NCBI RefSeq assembly: GCF_026723765.1
Contig: NZ_CP113524.1
Coordinates: 3,023,001 to 3,087,000 of the forward strand
From: Lacrimispora xylanolytica
GTDB taxonomy: Bacteria; Bacillota; Clostridia; Lachnospirales; Lachnospiraceae
DNA: 64,000 nt
Direction of reading: 5' to 3'
The position numbers were made by a program, and so were the translations under genes. This document shows positions 25,226-34,613 of the stretch, in pieces (the first letter of the stretch is position 1; each line of letters starts with the position of its first letter). The notes beneath the pieces were generated by a model that was given only the letters and a program-made list of their open reading frames with translations, ran no database searches and was not told the origin of the DNA.

Positions 25226-27070
25226 TTATTCCTGTTTTAAGTATTCTCTTACAAAGCGGGATACCTCCTGCTTTTTGCTGTATCGTTCCCGGACATAGTT
25301 GACGTGAAGCCGTTCTTTTGCTCTTGTCATAGCCACATAAAACATCCGCCGCTCCTCCTCTAGATCCGCAGGAAGTACAGCCTTTTGATGAGGAGTCACC
25401 CCTTCGTTGGCATCCAGGATGTATACGATCCGATATTCCAGCCCTTTAGAGCTGTGCATCGTCATTAGGGCAACCCCGTCGATGCTCTGTTCCCGTTTCA
25501 TAGCCTGAGCTTTTAACTCCTCTCCATATTCTTTCATATGAAGAAACCAGCTCTCATAGGTAGAAAAATTAGCTGCACTTTCCTTTAGCTGATCCAGAAC
25601 CTCAAAAAGCTCCTCCGGCTTCATTCTCCGGTACTGGGCATAGTCTCTGATATAATCATCATATCCGATCACCTTCCGGATATAGTTTATGGCAGCGACC
25701 GGGTCCATGGTCTTAAGCATTCTAAGATCATATTCCATCTGTTCCACCCGTTCCACCATAAAGCCTTTGTCCTGGTAAAAGGATTTAATGGATTCCCAGT
25801 TTATAACTGGTCCTTCCAAAGCATCCCGGCTGATATACCGGTTTGGCCGGTTTAAGAACTGAAACACATTGGCCCGGCTTAAGTCACCAAGCCCACCCTT
25901 TATATAGGCCATAATGTTCTTACAGATCCAGTGGTCGTAAAGATTGGGAACGGAATCCCTCATGGAAAATGGTATATTGTATTCCATCAGCTTTTCTATC
26001 AGAAGTCCAGGTCCCATGTTGGTGCGGTAAAGGACAGCGATGTCAGACCAGGAAAAGCCTGCTTTTTTATAAGCCATGATTTCCTGGACAATTTCAGAGG
26101 TTTCCTCTTTTGGATCCTGCCACATTCTAGTGATGACTGGCTTTCCTGTCCCTTTTTTTGTCACAATATTCTTTGGAAACCGCATTTCGTTGTTGGAGAT
26201 CAGTTTCCCTGCCGTGGTTACAATATCTTTGGTACTTCTGAAATTTATATTTAACAATACCTTTTTGGCATCCTTATAATCCTTCTCAAAGCCCAGCATA
26301 ATTTCAGGCTTTGCTCCCCGAAACCGGTATATGGACTGGTCATCATCTCCTACGATAAAGAGATTATTTTCAGGAGCTGCTAACATCCGGATTATTTCAT
26401 ACTGTACCCGGTTGATATCCTGAAACTCATCGACTAATATGTACTGATATTTTTTCTGCCATGCCTCCAAAATATCCTTTCTCTGGGTAAATAATTCATA
26501 GCACATCACAAGCATATCATCAAAATCTATGAGTCCTGCCTTACGCAGCCGGTTCTCATACCCCAGATAGAGCTGCTTAAAATTTTCTTCCGAGCAGTTT
26601 TTGGAATAGTAATGATCAAGCCCGATCATCTCTCCCTTTACAGAGCTGATCTCTGTTAGGATGGAGGAGACAAATTCAGCTTCATCTTCTACCTCCATGC
26701 TGCACTGGTCCATTTCCTCTTTTATGTACTGAATTCTCTGCTCTTCCCTTACAATGCTTCTGGCATCGTAGCGGTAGGCGAATTTTAGAATCCGGAAGAA
26801 AATAGCATGAAAGGTTCCAAAGCTTACTGAGGTGGTTTCCCCTCCCATAAGGCTTTCAAAGCGATCCTTCATCTCTCCTGCTGCTGACTTGGTAAATGTG
26901 ATTACCAGTATATTGGCTGGATTTACCCCCCGCTCTTTAATCAGATGGCAGATGCGGTGAGTGATGGTAAATGTTTTCCCTGACCCAGGCCCGGCAAGGA
27001 CCAGCATAGGGCCGTTATAATGAAGGATGGCTTCTTTTTGTGCTCCTTCGTACATGACCTGTTCCTCCAT
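25226..27070 (-). CDS. UvrD/PcrA-like superfamily 1 DNA helicase
   Basis: ATP-dependent 3'-5' DNA helicase of 614 residues, somewhat shorter than PcrA/UvrD (about 720). Visible motifs: Q motif and Walker A (LVLAGPGSGKTFTITHRI, about residues 24-40), motif II VDEFQDINRVQYEI, motif III VGDDDQSIYRFRGA, motif IV NFRSTKDIV, motif V VALMTMHSSKGLEYRIVYI and motif VI FYVAMTRAKERLHV. It lacks the long C-terminal tail of PcrA. Role in repair or replication restart is from the family. GGGAGGATATC precedes the ATG. Confidence 0.93.
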   Translation of the reverse strand: MEEQVMYEGAQKEAILHYNGPMLVLAGPGSGKTFTITHRICHLIKERGVNPANILVITFTKSAAGEMKDRFESLMGGETTSVSFGTFHAIFFRILKFAYRYDARSIVREEQRIQYIKEEMDQCSMEVEDEAEFVSSILTEISSVKGEMIGLDHYYSKNCSEENFKQLYLGYENRLRKAGLIDFDDMLVMCYELFTQRKDILEAWQKKYQYILVDEFQDINRVQYEIIRMLAAPENNLFIVGDDDQSIYRFRGAKPEIMLGFEKDYKDAKKVLLNINFRSTKDIVTTAGKLISNNEMRFPKNIVTKKGTGKPVITRMWQDPKEETSEIVQEIMAYKKAGFSWSDIAVLYRTNMGPGLLIEKLMEYNIPFSMRDSVPNLYDHWICKNIMAYIKGGLGDLSRANVFQFLNRPNRYISRDALEGPVINWESIKSFYQDKGFMVERVEQMEYDLRMLKTMDPVAAINYIRKVIGYDDYIRDYAQYRRMKPEELFEVLDQLKESAANFSTYESWFLHMKEYGEELKAQAMKREQSIDGVALMTMHSSKGLEYRIVYILDANEGVTPHQKAVLPADLEEERRMFYVAMTRAKERLHVNYVRERYSKKQEVSRFVREYLKQE

Positions 27071-27088
27071 GATATCCTCCCTTGTGAT

Positions 27089-27128
27089 AAAAAAAGCAGG
27101 GGCCCGGACTTAACCGGAACCTCTGCTT
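27089..27128 (-). terminator. gltX terminator
   Basis: Imperfect stem AAGCAGGGGCCCGG (27094-27107) with CCGGAACCTCTGCTT (27114-27128), followed on the minus strand by a run of seven T. It lies just beyond the gltX stop and upstream of the helicase gene. Confidence 0.82.
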
Positions 27129-27139
27129 CCCTTTATTAT

Positions 27140-28600
27140 TTATAAAGCCTGATTGCTTAAAAGCTCTATTCCTTTGCGGATTCGGTTTAAGGATTCCTCT
27201 TTGCCAAGAACCTCCATAATCTCCGTCGCACCAGCAGGAGTCATCTGTTTTCCTGATACTGCGGTACGAATAGGCCACATAACAAAGCCGGTCTTATATT
27301 CCTTTTCTGCCACATGCTTAGAGAGAGCAGCATAAAGAGCGTCATTGCTGTAATCCTCCTGTGCTTCCAGGATTGGGAGCACCTCTTTCAGTAATGCAAG
27401 AGAATTTTCGCTGTTTGTCTTCATCTTTTTGTTGGTATACATGGAAAGGTCATATTCCGGTAAGGCTTCAAAGAAATCAATATGATCTGCAATGTCAGGG
27501 AATACTTCAATTCTTGTTTTCACCATAGAAGCAATCTTTTTTAAATTTAAATCCTTTTTAATCACTGCCTTTACATATGGCTCTGCCAGCTGATAGAACG
27601 CATCAAATTCCATGGATTTCATATATTCGCTGTTCATCCACTTAAGCTTTGTCATGTCGAACACAGCCGGAGATTTGCTTAAGTTATGGTAGTTGAATTC
27701 CTTAACAAGCTCTTCCAGAGAAAAGATCTCCTGATTGCTTTCCGGGGACCAGCCTAACAATGCCACGTAATTGACCACAGCCTCAGAGATAAAGCCCTGC
27801 TCAATTAAATCTTCGTAGGAAGAATGTCCGCTTCTCTTACTTAGCTTTTTATGCTCCTCATTGGTAATGAGAGGACAGTGAACGTATACTGGAACCTCCC
27901 AGCCAAAGGCTTCATAAAGGCGGTTATATTTCGGAGAAGAGGATAAGTATTCATTGCCTCTCACCACATGAGTGATACCCATCAAATGGTCATCTACTAC
28001 ATTCGCGAAATTATAAGTCGGATACCCATCAGATTTAATCAGTACCATATCGTCAAGCTCTGAGTTGTCTACGGAAATATCTCCGTAAATCTCATCGTGG
28101 AAGGTTGTTTTTCCTTCTGTTGGGTTATTCTGACGGATTACATAAGGAATTCCTGATGCAAGCTTTTCTTCTACCTCTTCCTTTGTGAGGTGTAGGCAGT
28201 GCTTGTCATAAGTCATGATTTCCTGTCCATCTACGGTTCGTTTTAAAGTCTCCAGTCTTTCCTGGTTACAGAAGCAGTAATACGCTTCCCCTTTTTCAAT
28301 TAATTTTTTCGCATATTCCAGATAGATACCGGTTTCATGGCGTTCACTCTGGACATAGGGGCCCACGCCTCCGTCTTTATCCGGACCTTCATCATGAATC
28401 AAACCGGTCTCTTCCAGGGTTCTGTAAATGATCTCGACCGCGCCTTCTACAAAACGCTCCTGATCCGTATCTTCAATGCGGAGAAGGAAATCGCCGCCTT
28501 CGTGTTTTGCAATCAGGTAAGCATACATTGCAGTTCTTAAATTTCCTACGTGCATGCGGCCTGTAGGACTCGGTGCGTATCTTGTTCTTATTTTACTCAT
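27140..28600 (-). CDS. gltX: Glutamyl-tRNA synthetase
   Basis: Class I aminoacyl-tRNA synthetase of 486 residues that charges tRNA-Glu. The HIGH-type motif appears as [19 protein letters not shown] and the KMSKS-type motif as [11 protein letters not shown]. The C-terminal half is the anticodon-binding domain. I use the ATG at 28600, with AGGAG 10 nt upstream; an in-frame GTG 9 bp earlier abuts the Shine-Dalgarno. Many Clostridia use this as a non-discriminating enzyme together with GatCAB; that is not testable here. The leader carries two adjacent hairpins. Confidence 0.96.
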   Translation of the reverse strand: MSKIRTRYAPSPTGRMHVGNLRTAMYAYLIAKHEGGDFLLRIEDTDQERFVEGAVEIIYRTLEETGLIHDEGPDKDGGVGPYVQSERHETGIYLEYAKKLIEKGEAYYCFCNQERLETLKRTVDGQEIMTYDKHCLHLTKEEVEEKLASGIPYVIRQNNPTEGKTTFHDEIYGDISVDNSELDDMVLIKSDGYPTYNFANVVDDHLMGITHVVRGNEYLSSSPKYNRLYEAFGWEVPVYVHCPLITNEEHKKLSKRSGHSSYEDLIEQGFISEAVVNYVALLGWSPESNQEIFSLEELVKEFNYHNLSKSPAVFDMTKLKWMNSEYMKSMEFDAFYQLAEPYVKAVIKKDLNLKKIASMVKTRIEVFPDIADHIDFFEALPEYDLSMYTNKKMKTNSENSLALLKEVLPILEAQEDYSNDALYAALSKHVAEKEYKTGFVMWPIRTAVSGKQMTPAGATEIMEVLGKEESLNRIRKGIELLSNQAL

Positions 28601-28635
28601 TGTGAACACACTCCTATATCTTCTTTCTTATGATG

Positions 28636-28683
28636 GCCGGTCCTGTTGACCGGCTATGAGGCAAACCTGGTTGCCGCATAGCC
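28636..28683 (-). promoter_or_regulatory. Two tandem hairpins in the gltX leader
   Basis: GGCTATG-A-GGCAA with TTGCC-G-CATAGCC (28652-28683) and GGCCGGTC with GACCGGCT (28635-28655 region) form two strong stem-loops that abut each other in the gltX 5' untranslated region. No T-run follows either, so they are not ordinary terminators, and T-box hallmarks are absent. Confidence 0.5.
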
Positions 28684-28684
28684 C

Positions 28685-28713
28685 ATTATATACCCAACAA
28701 CAGGAAAAAACAA
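28685..28713 (-). promoter_or_regulatory. gltX promoter
   Basis: Minus-strand TTGTTT (28708-28713) and TATAAT (28685-28690) are spaced by 17 bp, directly behind the PBP gene stop. The transcript would begin about at the first leader hairpin. Confidence 0.65.
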
Positions 28714-28736
28714 TGTTTTGAACCAATTATATTCGA

Positions 28737-31286
28737 TTACATTCCAGGCTCCACCTGGATGGGACCGTAATCAGAGCCATCTGGACCCTGATCAGGTCCA
28801 TCTCCTCCTCCCGGCTCCATATCTCCAGGAAATACAGGAGTTGTGGTTTCAGAAGGCCTTGTGACTCCAGGACCCACCTCCTGTGGCTTTGTCCCTGACT
28901 CTTCTTTTTTGGGCAGAGACATGACACGGTTAATGGCAGCCTCGAGCTGCGGGCTTAAACTATCGTAGTATTCTGTTCCTGCTAACTGGTCAAGGAGGCT
29001 GTGAGCCGTATTTATCTTTTCATCTGTTGTGCTGTCACGGTACTGGAGCCCATTAAATTCGTTAATAATGGTTTGAATGGCAGCCGCGGCCTGATCTGCA
29101 GCCATTTGTGATTGCTGAGCAGCTTCTGCGTTCTTTTGAGACTGAGATTCCAGCTTCTTACGTTCTTCTTCCTGCTGCCACCTTCCGGCATCCGCCCTTG
29201 CGGCTGCTTCTGCTACCGATGAAAACAGATCTTTTCTTCCTGTTTCTTTATCCGTTTTTTCTCCAATGGAGTCAACGTTTGAAAGTGAGACCGTTGCCGG
29301 CATATCCCAGTCAAGCGCAGGAAGGTCTTTGTTTATTTCAGCCATAAAATCATGCCAGATCCTTCCGGAATAAGTTTTTCCATAGACCCCAGGCATTGCT
29401 TTTGGAGTGTCATAGCCTACCCAAATGGCAGTGGTGTAATACTTGGTATATCCGCAGAACCAGGTATCTTTGTTGCTGTTGGTGGTTCCCGTCTTACCTG
29501 CGGCAGGAACAGTAAGGCCAAGGCCATATCCTGTTCCATAAGGCTTATCAAGAGTTCCCTTTAAAACATCGGTGATCATATATGCCGTATCTTCTGTAAA
29601 AATCCGTTCATCGGCCTGACTCTGGTTATAAATCTCACCATCATACTGGCTTTGAATGCTGGTGATACAGGATTTGCTGCTATACATTCCTTTGTTCGCT
29701 AAAACCGCGTAGCCTTTTGCCATATCAACGACTCTTGCGCCCTCTGTAAAACCACCGATACTCATACTGGTGTTGCCGTTATCCAGATAGCTTAAACCGT
29801 TAAAATGCATCTTTCCAAGATATCCGATTCCCTTATCCACACCGATGTCAGCAAGCACCTGCCAGGCTACCGTGTTTAAGCTTCGGTTCAGGGCTTCTCT
29901 TACAGAGATGGGACCAAAATACTTGCCCCCGCTGTTTTTAGGGCCTTTATCGAAAAGATTGTCATTGACCAGTCTGGAAGGGTAATAAAATCCGCTTTCA
30001 AAAGCCGGAGCATAATCAATTAACGGCTTAATGGTGGAACCAGGCTGGCGTCTGCTTAGAAAACCGCGGTTATATTCATCATCTGTTCCCCGGCCACCTA
30101 CAATGGCTACCACGTAACCGGTTCTGTTATCCACACAAACAGCCGCGCCCTGAAGAGCAAGCTTCCCATTCTCCTGAACCTCTTTAAACTTCTTAAGCCT
30201 GTCATCAATCATGCCTTGAAGTAAATTCTGAATGTCCGTATTAAGGCTGGTATGTATTTCAAATCCGCCGTTTCTGATCATATCACTTTTCGTCTGGTAA
30301 ACTTCCTGATATTGTTCCTTATAGGCATCATAGGATGCCTTATTATTAAATACGTACTTAAATACAAACCCATCATTCTTCATCAGCTCTAAGGTCGCCG
30401 CATGAATGGCGTAGCTGGTCTGATAATTCTCTTTCATTCCAGGTTCGTAGATCTTAGCAACAGTGATTGGCTGGGCCTTGGCATTTTCACTTTCCTCTTC
30501 TGTAATGAACTTACAGATAGCCATACTGTTGATAATCTGATTTCTCTTCTTCTGAGAAGCTTCAGGGTGAGCAACCGGATCATATTTTGACGGATTGTTG
30601 CTGATTCCTGCTAAGGTGGCTGCTTCCCAAATGGTTAAGTCTTTGGCTTCCTTATCAAAATAATAACGGCTTGCCTCTGATACACCGTAACACCGGTTGG
30701 CATAGAAGTTGGTGTTACAATAAAACTCCAGAATCTCCGGCTTTGTATACTTCTTCTCCATTTGAGGTGCCGCAAAGAACTCCGTAAGCTTTCTCTGGAA
30801 GGTCCTCTCCTGTGACAGGTATGTATTCTTAATTACCTGCTGGGTAATGGTACTGCCTCCCTGGGTAAAAACTCCCTTATTCTTTATAAACACCAGACCA
30901 GCTCTTAAAAGACCCTGGTAATCAATTCCGTGATGCTTATAGAACCGCCTGTCCTCCTGAGCGACATAAGCATTTTGAAGGTTCTCACTAATACCCGTAA
31001 TCGGTACATACTCATAATGACCAGAGTTAATCGTTCCTATAAGAGTACCGGAAGAATCGTATACTCTCGTATCCGTTGGCTGAGAAAAATCCGTCTTGCT
31101 TGTCTTACTCATGATGGAATCTGCCTTCTCTTTGCAAGCCAGAATCTCATCCTGATATTTTAAAAATACGGCACCGCCGGCCAGGCACCCTAAGACCATA
31201 ACCGCCAGAAACGTAAAAAGAATCACTTTTATGGGCTTTAAAAAGACGGACCATCTTGTTTTTTTCTTCTTACTTTGTTTCTTCAT
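28737..31286 (-). CDS. Class A penicillin-binding protein (PBP1A type)
   Basis: Bifunctional peptidoglycan synthase of 849 residues. Cytoplasmic basic N-terminus, one transmembrane helix (about 15-40), glycosyltransferase GT51 domain (about 70-250; catalytic Glu in VAQEDRRFYKHHGID near residue 113, STITQQVIKNTYLS, FAAPQMEKKYTKPEILE), and transpeptidase domain (about 380-680; nucleophile Ser in RQPGSTIKPL near 418, SLN near 465, KTGTTNSNKD near 598). A low-complexity Gln/Ala then Pro/Gly-rich C-terminal tail (about 690-849) lies outside the membrane. It polymerises glycan strands and cross-links peptides. Confidence 0.95.
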   Translation of the reverse strand: MKKQSKKKKTRWSVFLKPIKVILFTFLAVMVLGCLAGGAVFLKYQDEILACKEKADSIMSKTSKTDFSQPTDTRVYDSSGTLIGTINSGHYEYVPITGISENLQNAYVAQEDRRFYKHHGIDYQGLLRAGLVFIKNKGVFTQGGSTITQQVIKNTYLSQERTFQRKLTEFFAAPQMEKKYTKPEILEFYCNTNFYANRCYGVSEASRYYFDKEAKDLTIWEAATLAGISNNPSKYDPVAHPEASQKKRNQIINSMAICKFITEEESENAKAQPITVAKIYEPGMKENYQTSYAIHAATLELMKNDGFVFKYVFNNKASYDAYKEQYQEVYQTKSDMIRNGGFEIHTSLNTDIQNLLQGMIDDRLKKFKEVQENGKLALQGAAVCVDNRTGYVVAIVGGRGTDDEYNRGFLSRRQPGSTIKPLIDYAPAFESGFYYPSRLVNDNLFDKGPKNSGGKYFGPISVREALNRSLNTVAWQVLADIGVDKGIGYLGKMHFNGLSYLDNGNTSMSIGGFTEGARVVDMAKGYAVLANKGMYSSKSCITSIQSQYDGEIYNQSQADERIFTEDTAYMITDVLKGTLDKPYGTGYGLGLTVPAAGKTGTTNSNKDTWFCGYTKYYTTAIWVGYDTPKAMPGVYGKTYSGRIWHDFMAEINKDLPALDWDMPATVSLSNVDSIGEKTDKETGRKDLFSSVAEAAARADAGRWQQEEERKKLESQSQKNAEAAQQSQMAADQAAAAIQTIINEFNGLQYRDSTTDEKINTAHSLLDQLAGTEYYDSLSPQLEAAINRVMSLPKKEESGTKPQEVGPGVTRPSETTTPVFPGDMEPGGGDGPDQGPDGSDYGPIQVEPGM

Positions 31287-31320
31287 ATCATGTGCCTCCT
31301 TCTTTTACTTTTTATATGAC

Positions 31321-31356
31321 AAAAACGGGAAGTCTCTTAACTAAGACTTCCCGTTT
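31321..31356 (-). terminator. Terminator of tRNA-Thr
   Basis: A perfect 13-bp stem, AAACGGGAAGTCT (31323-31335) with AGACTTCCCGTTT (31344-31356), followed on the minus strand by a T-run. It sits 9 nt after the tRNA 3' end and before the PBP gene. Confidence 0.88.
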
Positions 31357-31364
31357 GTTTTCAG

Positions 31365-31437
31365 AGCTGATGACGGGACTCGGACCCGTGACCTCCTCAC
31401 TACCAATGAGGTGCGCTACCACCTGTGCCACATCAGC
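31365..31437 (-). tRNA. tRNA-Thr (anticodon GGT)
   Basis: The minus strand folds as a full cloverleaf: acceptor GCTGATG/CATCAGC, D-arm with GGTGGTAGCGC, anticodon stem CCTCA/TGAGG with loop TTGGTAG and anticodon GGT (decodes ACC and ACU), T-arm CGGGT-CCGAGTC-CCG-like. Discriminator U; no encoded CCA. It has its own promoter and terminator. Confidence 0.93.
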
Positions 31438-31468
31438 ATCTTTATGGTTCTTACCTCGAACCTCGTAT

Positions 31469-31497
31469 ATCATAGCATGGGATAATATCTTTGTCAA
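31469..31497 (-). promoter_or_regulatory. tRNA-Thr promoter
   Basis: Minus-strand consensus TTGACA (31492-31497) and TATGAT (31469-31474) with 17 bp spacing, about 30 bp upstream of the tRNA 5' end. Confidence 0.75.
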
Positions 31498-31560
31498 TAA
31501 TATTTTTAATTTTTTACTTAAATACAAAAATATACAAAATTTTACATAGATAGGCAAGTG

Positions 31561-31600
31561 GAAAGAGGAGGGGAAAGGTAAGCCACTCCCTCCCTCTTTC
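31561..31600 (-). terminator. Inverted repeat after ldh
   Basis: GAAAGAGG (31561-31568) pairs with CCTCTTTC (31593-31600), with further partial GGG/CCC pairing inside. It lies just past the ldh stop. No clear T-run follows on the minus strand, so terminator activity is uncertain. Confidence 0.4.
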
Positions 31601-31615
31601 TAAAAATGTCCCTAT

Positions 31616-32572
31616 TTAAAAGATACCTTCAAAGCTTTCCCGAAGGGTATTACAGGAATTATCAAGCCGTTCCTTCTCATCCTCTGTAAGAGATAGAGTA
31701 AGAACCCGCTGAATTCCATTTTTATTGATGATACAGGGAACGCCTGCATATACCTCAGATTGTCCATATTCTCCGCGAAGCATGGCGGATACGGTAAACA
31801 CGCTGTTCTCATCTCCTAAAATGGCTCTTGTGATTCTGGTAAGAGACATACCGATTCCATAATAGGTGGCCTGCTTTGCTTCTATAATCTTATATGCCGC
31901 TGTACGCACCTCTTCTTCAATGCGCTTTAATTCCTCTCGGTTTACCATATCTTCTTCTCCGCCAGATCCGCAAAGAGATAAAATTGGTTTTGTCGCAATC
32001 ATAGCCTGGCTCCAGGGAACAAACTCACTGTCTCCATGCTCTCCGATTACATAAGCGTGTACATTTCGTGGGTCTACCCTTAAGGACTCCCCAAGAAGAT
32101 ACCGAAGTCTTGCGGTATCAAGCGTGGTTCCGCTTCCGATGACCCGCTTAGGATTAAAGCCGGATAAGGAATAGGTAATCCTCGTCATAATGTCCACTGG
32201 ATTTGTGGCCACAAGGAAGATACCATTGAAGCCAGATTCTGTCACAGGCTCCACAATGGAACGGAATACCGCAGCATTGCGCTTTAAAAGATCAAGCCTT
32301 GTCTCTCCCGGCTTCTGAGCTACTCCCGCACAGATTACAACAATATCTGCATCGGAGCAGTCCCTGTATTCCCCTGCATAAATTTTCATATGAGAGGCAG
32401 AAAAAGCAAGTCCATGATTTAAATCCATGGCTTCACCCTCTGCACGTTTACGGTTAATATCAATTAATACCAATTCATCACAGACACCCTGGTTCAACAT
32501 GGAATAAGCATAGCTCATTCCCACCATACCTGTGCCGACTAATGCAACTTTTCTTTTATCTGTTCTCATCAT
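31616..32572 (-). CDS. ldh: L-lactate dehydrogenase
   Basis: NAD-dependent enzyme of 318 residues converting pyruvate to L-lactate in fermentation. The N-terminal Rossmann motif VALVGTGMVGMSYAYSML, the active-site loop (PGETRLDLLKRN with the catalytic Arg region), VATNPVDIMTRI, and the catalytic His in VIGEHGDSEFVPWS are all present. The substrate-specificity loop and DTARLRYLLGE favour lactate over malate dehydrogenase. It follows the pilT gene at 59 bp on the same strand, with no clear terminator between them. AGGAG precedes the ATG. Confidence 0.94.
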   Translation of the reverse strand: MMRTDKRKVALVGTGMVGMSYAYSMLNQGVCDELVLIDINRKRAEGEAMDLNHGLAFSASHMKIYAGEYRDCSDADIVVICAGVAQKPGETRLDLLKRNAAVFRSIVEPVTESGFNGIFLVATNPVDIMTRITYSLSGFNPKRVIGSGTTLDTARLRYLLGESLRVDPRNVHAYVIGEHGDSEFVPWSQAMIATKPILSLCGSGGEEDMVNREELKRIEEEVRTAAYKIIEAKQATYYGIGMSLTRITRAILGDENSVFTVSAMLRGEYGQSEVYAGVPCIINKNGIQRVLTLSLTEDEKERLDNSCNTLRESFEGIF

Positions 32573-32631
32573 CTAACACGCTCCTGTCATTGTTATAGTT
32601 ATTTTGTCGCTTGAACAGGAAAGTATACTCC

Positions 32632-33699
32632 TTACATTCCCCGATCAATCTTTTTCGCCATTAATTCACTGTTGCTGCTGTAAATAACTGCATGTTCCCT
32701 GGTGATCTTTCCTTCCCGGTACAAGTTTAAGAGACTGGCATCCATGGATACCATCCCTTCTGTCTGCCCGGTTGCTATGACAGAATCGATCTGATGGGTC
32801 TTTGACTCACGGATCATATTGCGAATTGCATTATTAAAAAACATGATTTCAAACGCCGGCTCAACACCTCCGTCTACAGTTGGAATTAGCTGCTGTGAGA
32901 TAACGGCCTGAACCACCATGGAAAGCTGCATACGAATCTGCTGCTGCTGATTGGGCGGAAAGCTATCGATGATACGGTCAATGGTATTGGCGGCTCCCAC
33001 CGTATGAAGGGTAGAAATCACCAAATGGCCCGTTTCCGCTGCCGTCATGGCAATTCGAATGGTCTCGTAATCTCTCATCTCTCCAACTAAAATGACGTCC
33101 GGTGCCTGCCTCAGTGCTGCCCGCAGGCCTGTCACATAACTGTCTGTATCCGTAGTGATTTCTCTCTGGGTCACCACACTCTGCTTATGACGGTGCAGAT
33201 ATTCAAGAGGATCTTCCAGGGTGATTACATGAGCGTTCCTGGTGTTGTTGATCTTATCAATGATACAGGCCAGAGTCGTGGTCTTACCACTTCCAGCCGG
33301 ACCTGTCACCAGCACAAACCCCTTCGTCATTCTGGCAACATCCATAATGGTTTCAGGAATATGGAGTTCCTTATAATCCGGCAGATCAAAGGTGACAACA
33401 CGGATTACAGCTGCCAGAGAACCCCTCTGGCGAAATACACTGGAGCGGAATCTGCAAATACCTGGCAGGGCAAAGGAAAAGTCATCATCTCCATGCTCCT
33501 TTACTTTATCCATGTTCCTGTTTCCAGCCAGCTGATACAGTTCCTCAATTAAAGTCTCCATCTGGGCCGGAAACAGTTTTTCTTCATTCTGATATACGAT
33601 TCTGCTTCCTATCTTATAGGAAAAAGGCATACCTGGCACAAGAAAGATATCCGATGCATTCTTAGCCACAGCAGCATTCAATAAATCCACTACCTTCAT
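32632..33699 (-). CDS. PilT-type twitching ATPase
   Basis: Hexameric secretion ATPase of 355 residues that drives pilus retraction in type IV pili. Walker A GPAGSGKTTTLACII (about 131-145), Asp box VITLEDPLEYLH, Walker B PDVILVGEMRDYETI and His box ISTLHTVGAANTIDRI are present. AIRNMIRESKTHQI near the C-terminus is the PilT/PilU signature, so it is not the extension motor PilB. Its ATG overlaps the stop of the preceding pseudopilin gene by 4 bp. It is the last gene of the pilC-pseudopilin operon, which lacks a pilB. Confidence 0.92.
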   Translation of the reverse strand: MKVVDLLNAAVAKNASDIFLVPGMPFSYKIGSRIVYQNEEKLFPAQMETLIEELYQLAGNRNMDKVKEHGDDDFSFALPGICRFRSSVFRQRGSLAAVIRVVTFDLPDYKELHIPETIMDVARMTKGFVLVTGPAGSGKTTTLACIIDKINNTRNAHVITLEDPLEYLHRHKQSVVTQREITTDTDSYVTGLRAALRQAPDVILVGEMRDYETIRIAMTAAETGHLVISTLHTVGAANTIDRIIDSFPPNQQQQIRMQLSMVVQAVISQQLIPTVDGGVEPAFEIMFFNNAIRNMIRESKTHQIDSVIATGQTEGMVSMDASLLNLYREGKITREHAVIYSSNSELMAKKIDRGM

Positions 33700-34190
33700 T
33701 TTCCAGTCTCCTGATTATCTGATTCTCCCCCATGATAAACGGGCATGGATGTATCAACCGTATAATCCTCGGTCTGAATCACCTTCCATTTACGCACCCA
33801 AACCTGGCCTTCTCCCAAAAAGCTGGGTGAGAGTTCTATGGAGAGAGCCTGGGAATGAGCCATTGGAATCTGGGTCGTTACAATCCCTTCTTCCGGCAGA
33901 TAATAATCTCCAAGCTCTTGTGCCAAAAGTTCCTCATAGTCCCCAGGCTCTGGAGCGCTTCGTTTTATCTCTTTCACTTCTTCCAAGACCATCTGGTAGA
34001 ACTCTTCTCCCTCACTGTCTGTCAAATAATACTCTTTTACTGCTGAAGCATTACGCTCTGCAAGCTCACGTTGACTTTTGGCTGCACTTAAGGAGAGCAT
34101 TCCAAACGTCACAAGGCACATCACAATAAAAATTAATATAAGGGAAGGGCCTCCGATGTTAGCTCTGTATCTGATTTCCTGTTTTGCCAT
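33696..34190 (-). CDS. Minor pseudopilin-like membrane protein (PilX/GspK-like position)
   Basis: Protein of 164 residues with one N-terminal hydrophobic helix (about 15-36, PSLILIFIVMCLVTFGMLSL) after a short basic stretch and an IGG that could be a prepilin cleavage point. Position +5 is Leu rather than the usual Glu, as in GspK/PilX-type minor pilins. The C-terminal region is probably a beta-rich extracellular domain. Assignment rests on context (between pilC and pilT) and on the N-terminal pattern, not on a recognised family. Confidence 0.65.
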   Translation of the reverse strand: MAKQEIRYRANIGGPSLILIFIVMCLVTFGMLSLSAAKSQRELAERNASAVKEYYLTDSEGEEFYQMVLEEVKEIKRSAPEPGDYEELLAQELGDYYLPEEGIVTTQIPMAHSQALSIELSPSFLGEGQVWVRKWKVIQTEDYTVDTSMPVYHGGESDNQETGK

Positions 34191-34202
34191 GGTTCACCTC
34201 CA

Positions 34203-34613
34203 TCAGCTGCCGTTTTCATGGCGATTCACAGTAAGGGTATATAGGATTTTCTCACCTTTTTTTATCGTCAGGACCATCTCATCTGTTTCCTGAAAATCTG
34301 CCTCAGCAGAAAATACAGCCTGACCACTGGTCATGGATTCTCCATTTTTATCAAATTCCATTCGGCTTGGTTCTTCATTGGAACCGCTTTCTTTCAGGGC
34401 AAATACTTCCTTTAGTCCCTCTTTCCCCTTTTCCTTAAACACCTCACAAGAGCTTTGGGCTATGATAACTGCCCGGTTTAAGTCAGAGGCTTCCCGGCTT
34501 ATAAGATCAGCCTTTGTAAAGATCCGGGTACATATTCCGGCACAAAGGAGGAAGAAAAAAACGACGCCTATCATTTCCATAAGGAATACGCCAGAATGAC
34601 TTTTTCTATTCAT
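34203..34613 (-). CDS. Type IV prepilin-like protein with conserved Glu+5
   Basis: Protein of 136 residues. Residues 1-8 (MNRKSHSG) are followed by VFLMEMIGVVFFFLLCAGI: a Gly at -1, a hydrophobic helix and Glu at +5, the classical prepilin peptidase/pilin assembly pattern. It is the only one of the four small genes that keeps the Glu. The C-terminal globular part is short and charged. It overlaps the preceding gene by 8 bp. It is a candidate for the initiating or main pseudopilin, by inference. Confidence 0.7.
   Translation of the reverse strand: MNRKSHSGVFLMEMIGVVFFFLLCAGICTRIFTKADLISREASDLNRAVIIAQSSCEVFKEKGKEGLKEVFALKESGSNEEPSRMEFDKNGESMTSGQAVFSAEADFQETDEMVLTIKKGEKILYTLTVNRHENGS

Noticed and set aside
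28636-28683. Hairpins ahead of gltX as a terminator of the PBP gene
   Set aside because: They lie downstream of the gltX promoter and have no T-run on the minus strand, so they are more likely leader structure.
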